From NCBI RefSeq assembly GCF_003337575.1, contig NZ_QPJM01000008.1, forward strand, positions 1-64,000: DNA of 64,000 bases, written 5' to 3'. This DNA comes from Phyllobacterium bourgognense (GTDB taxonomy: Bacteria > Pseudomonadota > Alphaproteobacteria > Rhizobiales > Rhizobiaceae). Both the position numbers and the translations under genes were made by a program. Shown here in pieces: positions 61,201 to 64,000 of this stretch (positions are counted from its first letter, which is position 1; each line of letters starts with the position of its first letter). Below the pieces are notes generated by a model that did no database searches, was not told the origin of the DNA, and saw nothing but the letters and a program-made list of their open reading frames with translations.

Positions 61201-62310
61201 ATGAGCCAGTTGTTTCAGCCACTGCGATTGGATTCGCTCGAACTCGCGAACAGGATCATAATCGCTCCCATGTGCCAATATTCCGCCGAGGATGGCTCGG
61301 CGTCGGACTGGCATATGATGCACCTGGGTCACCTTGCCCTGTCGGGTGCCGGCTTGCTGGTCACGGAAGCTACCGCCGTAACACCTGAAGGACGCATCTC
61401 CCCCCGGGATCTCGGGCTTTATTCCGATGCCAATGAAGCAGCACTCGGGCGTATTGTCGCCGCGATCCGCGACTATTCGCCGATACCCGTCGCCGCGCAA
61501 CTCGCGCACGCGGGGCGAAAGGCATCAACCCGCGTACCATGGGAGGGTGGTAAGCAGATTGCGCCGAATGAGCCGACCGGCTGGAAAACCGTGGCCCCTT
61601 CGCCAGTGCCATATCTGAATGAATACGATGCTCCAACGGCATTGGATGGCGCTGGCCTCGATCGCATACGGGATGCGTTCGTCAAGGCGGCAAAACGCGC
61701 CGACAGGATCGGCATAGAGGGCATCGAAATTCATGGAGCGCATGGATATTTGCTGCACGAGTTCCTGTCACCGCTCTCGAATATGCGTGACGATCGATAT
61801 GGTGGAAGTCTGGAAAATCGAATGCGCTTCCCTCTCGAAGTGTTCGAGGCAGTACGGGAAGCGTTTCCCGCCAACAAGCCGGTCTGGATACGCGTTTCCG
61901 CTTCCGACTGGGTCGATGGTGGCTGGGACGTCGAGAGCACCGTGATCTTTGCAAAGGAATTGGCGGCGCGCGGTTGTGCCGCCATTCACGTCAGCAGTGG
62001 CGGTCTTTCGCCCCTGCAGAAAATGCCGGTTGAACCCAACTATCAGGTTCCATTCGCGCAGCGGATCAAAGCCGAGGTAAAAATGCCCGTCATTGCTGTC
62101 GGACTAATCACCGAGGCGAAACAGGCGGAAGACATCATTGCCAACGGCGACGCCGATGCGATCGCGCTTGCACGCGCAATCCTCTATGACCCTCGCTGGC
62201 CGTGGCACGCAGCGGCGGAACTCGGAGCACAGGTCGTGGCTCCCGAACAATATTGGCGATCGCAGCCCCGGAATCATGCGGATCTGTTCAAAATCCCGCA
62301 AACAGCCTGA
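61201..62310 (+). CDS. Old-yellow-enzyme family NAD(P)H:flavin oxidoreductase (YqjM-like)
   Basis: A 369-residue FMN-dependent TIM-barrel reductase of activated alkenes. Near the N-terminus ANRIIIAPMCQYSAEDGSAS has the Cys that tunes FMN in the YqjM class. LVTEATAVTPEGRISPRDLG, then QLAHAGRKASTRVPWEGG supply the FMN and substrate His region. IEIHGAHGYLLHEFLSPLSN holds the H-x-x-H pair that binds the carbonyl, and DRYGGSLENRMRFPLEV is the signature block. The FMN phosphate site includes VIAVGLITEAKQAEDIIANG and DAIALARAILYDPRWPWHAA. It likely reduces electrophilic alkenes or quinones. It stands between two PAS-sensor genes. Confidence 0.92.
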   Translation: MSQLFQPLRLDSLELANRIIIAPMCQYSAEDGSASDWHMMHLGHLALSGAGLLVTEATAVTPEGRISPRDLGLYSDANEAALGRIVAAIRDYSPIPVAAQLAHAGRKASTRVPWEGGKQIAPNEPTGWKTVAPSPVPYLNEYDAPTALDGAGLDRIRDAFVKAAKRADRIGIEGIEIHGAHGYLLHEFLSPLSNMRDDRYGGSLENRMRFPLEVFEAVREAFPANKPVWIRVSASDWVDGGWDVESTVIFAKELAARGCAAIHVSSGGLSPLQKMPVEPNYQVPFAQRIKAEVKMPVIAVGLITEAKQAEDIIANGDADAIALARAILYDPRWPWHAAAELGAQVVAPEQYWRSQPRNHADLFKIPQTA

Positions 62311-62332
62311 ATTAAAACGCGAGCGGTCGTAG

Positions 62333-63793
62333 CTATTCGAGGTTACGGCGCTCGTTGTCTGACGAATAATGCGAACGCTTGTCCTCGTACATGAGCAGAT
62401 CAGCACGCTTGGCCACAGCTTCCAGCTTTTCGCCAATATTGCTGGTGGCCCAACCGATCGATATGTTCAAGGGAATATTGGAGTAATACTGGTTGTTTAT
62501 CTCGATAAGGCTGCGGATTTCGTCGATCATGCTTGCGGCGCCAAGCTCATCGATGGCCGGCAGCAGAACGGCGAATTCATCGCCGCCAATACGCGCAGCG
62601 TAGCAGGGAGGCTTGACTGCTCCCGCCAGTACCTCGCCAACGCGTCGTAACAAAGCATCTCCAACGCCATGCCCCCACTGATCATTGACCACCTTCAGTC
62701 CGTTGAGGTCGAGGATAATGATCGAGACGGGATAAAACTCACGGCGCTCAAGCCTGTTCAGCTCGTCCACGTAGAAGGCGCGGTTGTAAAGCTTGGTGAG
62801 CACATCATGCTTGCCGAGATATTCCAGATAAGCCTCGGCCTTCTTGCGCGCCGTGATATCGGTCAAGGATATTTGGACCAAGGACCAATCCTGTTCGTGG
62901 CCCGGCAGAACCGAAAATTGCAGCAGCACATGGCGTTCGGTTCCATCAAGTGCATAGTTTACGGTCTCACGCTGATGAAAGAGGTTGCCGTTCCAAAGTT
63001 CGATCAGCTGTTCCCTGAAATGCGCATTCATGCCGTCGCGGAAAATATCGGGAAGCCGGCGCAACAATGTCAGCTTGTCGGGCGCGAGAAACATCCTGAG
63101 CGTCTCGTTGTTGACATCGACAACGCGGATCTCGCTTGCACATTGTCCAACGAATTCAGGATGGACATCGGTAAACACACGAAAATCGATAATACCCTGC
63201 CCCCGCACTTCGTCAAGCAGACGCTTGATGCGGCTGAAATCTTCCACCCAAAGAGATACGGGAGAATATTCAAACAACCCTTCCGCGTAGCGCTTGCTCT
63301 CGATCTGCTGCCGCCGCGCGTCCTCGCGCTCGGTGACGTCTTCGATGGAAAGCAATACCCGCGTCCACGAATCTTCATATCCCGGCAGAACCGCGCCGCG
63401 AAGCTGGATATCCAGCCGGCGACCCGTCAGCGTGTAATTCACTGTACCACTGGAGAATTCGGTATCGCCATCCCACAGAGCCGAGAGCTCCTGTATATGC
63501 GACTGGAGCATGTCGTCGCGAAAGATGGAGTCGAGATTGCCGGTCAGGTGGTTGAAATCATTTGCCTCGAAAAGAGCAAGGGTCTTTTTGTTGACCTTTA
63601 GAACCCGGATCAGGCTTGCGCATTCTCTAATCCGGCCCTCGTCCTCACGCAGATAGGATCTGATATCGGTGACGCCGGATCGCCGCCATTTCTCGAACAG
63701 GTGCTTGACCCCACTGAAATCCTCCAGCCACAACGAGATCGGTGCGAGATCGAATGTCTCGACATCGGCGTGATTATCGACATGCTCATTCAT
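62333..63793 (-). CDS. Diguanylate cyclase with tandem PAS-like sensory domains
   Basis: A 486-residue cytosolic protein. Three parts are visible: a first PAS-like domain (residues about 15-145, FDLAPISLWLEDFSGVKHLF), a second one (residues about 165-300, SPVSLWVEDFSRIKRLLDEV and IRVVDVNNETLRMFLAPDKL), and a GGDEF domain (residues about 320-480) with YLGKHDVLTKLYNRAFYVDE and the active motif AARIGGDEFAVLLPAIDEL. It should make cyclic di-GMP. The inhibitory RxxD site expected five residues before GGDEF reads KPPC, so product inhibition is probably absent. No EAL domain follows. The start at 63793 (MNEHVD) is chosen by fit with GAGAG upstream. The last 200 bases of the window show no gene. Confidence 0.9.
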   Translation of the reverse strand: MNEHVDNHADVETFDLAPISLWLEDFSGVKHLFEKWRRSGVTDIRSYLREDEGRIRECASLIRVLKVNKKTLALFEANDFNHLTGNLDSIFRDDMLQSHIQELSALWDGDTEFSSGTVNYTLTGRRLDIQLRGAVLPGYEDSWTRVLLSIEDVTEREDARRQQIESKRYAEGLFEYSPVSLWVEDFSRIKRLLDEVRGQGIIDFRVFTDVHPEFVGQCASEIRVVDVNNETLRMFLAPDKLTLLRRLPDIFRDGMNAHFREQLIELWNGNLFHQRETVNYALDGTERHVLLQFSVLPGHEQDWSLVQISLTDITARKKAEAYLEYLGKHDVLTKLYNRAFYVDELNRLERREFYPVSIIILDLNGLKVVNDQWGHGVGDALLRRVGEVLAGAVKPPCYAARIGGDEFAVLLPAIDELGAASMIDEIRSLIEINNQYYSNIPLNISIGWATSNIGEKLEAVAKRADLLMYEDKRSHYSSDNERRNLE

Positions 63794-64000
63794 ATAGCGC
63801 GAATCTCTCGGCTGACTGCTGTATCGGCAGCTATCTATATGAACGAAATTCACTGAACAATCATTACCTCGCGCAGAACGAACGCGCGAAGACCGCACCT
63901 CGTCTACACCACACTGTGCAGACGCCTTGAGGGCATCTGCACAGGATCGCTACGGGATGATTTTATTCTTCCCGCTGACCGGTCAGGCTGAGCAACAGCT

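Noticed and set aside
1-64000. tRNA or rRNA genes, insertion sequences, integrase or phage genes
   Set aside because: None could be recognised on either strand; gene content reads as ordinary chromosomal cassettes.

Overview
The window looks like chromosome, or a large replicon, of a soil- or plant-associated alphaproteobacterium, most likely of the order Hyphomicrobiales (Rhizobium, Phyllobacterium, Mesorhizobium or Ochrobactrum type). The grounds are the coding style, the dominance of ABC, TTT and other organic-acid transporters, a mat malonate operon with its TTGTATACAA operator, an RirA-type iron box (TGA-N9-TCA), an ExoY/PssA-like sugar transferase and FixJ-type regulators. Genus is not resolvable by eye. 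There are no rRNA or tRNA genes, insertion sequences or CRISPR arrays. The window is a dense set of catabolic and regulatory cassettes.

Layout. (1) 281-529: decayed fragment of a calcium-repeat (RTX-like) protein. (2) 661-8660, + strand: a GntR regulator and a complete peptide-type ABC importer whose operon contains a signal-less gamma-glutamyltransferase, suggesting import and cytosolic cleavage of gamma-glutamyl compounds. (3) 8712-16700, - strand: a seven-gene operon amiC-amiR-permease-permease-binding protein-formamidase-fused ATPase. A strong intrinsic terminator lies in the leader just before amiC, so the unit is probably controlled by AmiR antitermination. (4) 17061-20943: a methyltransferase divergent from an iron-siderophore-type ABC importer with a candidate RirA box between them. 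(5) 21221-26570: matR divergent from matA-matB-matC (malonate to acetyl-CoA). (6) 26985-37353: an exopolysaccharide/polysaccharide export operon, an ExoY-like sugar transferase, a NarL-type two-component pair and two secreted Gly/Asn-rich proteins. Four copies of a long promoter-like module, built around the palindrome TCAGAC-CAAA-GTCNGA, sit in front of these units and are the best candidate for a previously undescribed regulon. (7) 37428-43944: a PdxA2-like dehydrogenase, TctCBA transporter and a SAF-domain oxidoreductase under a divergent GntR regulator; tctC carries a one-base frameshift near its 3' end. (8) 43947-48668: AbgT-type transporter, PepT-like M20 peptidase and SLC13 transporter. 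(9) 49263-54404: membrane alpha/beta hydrolase, DUF1269 protein, AI-2E-family permease, AraC regulator and a possible 28-residue membrane peptide. (10) 54518-57692: two paralogous NmrA-type reductases, a periplasmic cupin and an Rrf2 regulator with candidate Fe-S cysteines. (11) 57721-63793: a FixJ-type regulator, a stand-alone receiver, a PAS histidine kinase, a zinc-ribbon protein, an old yellow enzyme and a PAS-PAS diguanylate cyclase whose sensory domain resembles that of the kinase.

Recurring themes are substrate-specific import cassettes each with its own local regulator, intercistronic hairpins next to solute-binding-protein genes, and signalling genes grouped around cell-surface functions. 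All functional statements come from reading motifs and gene order; no database search was run.
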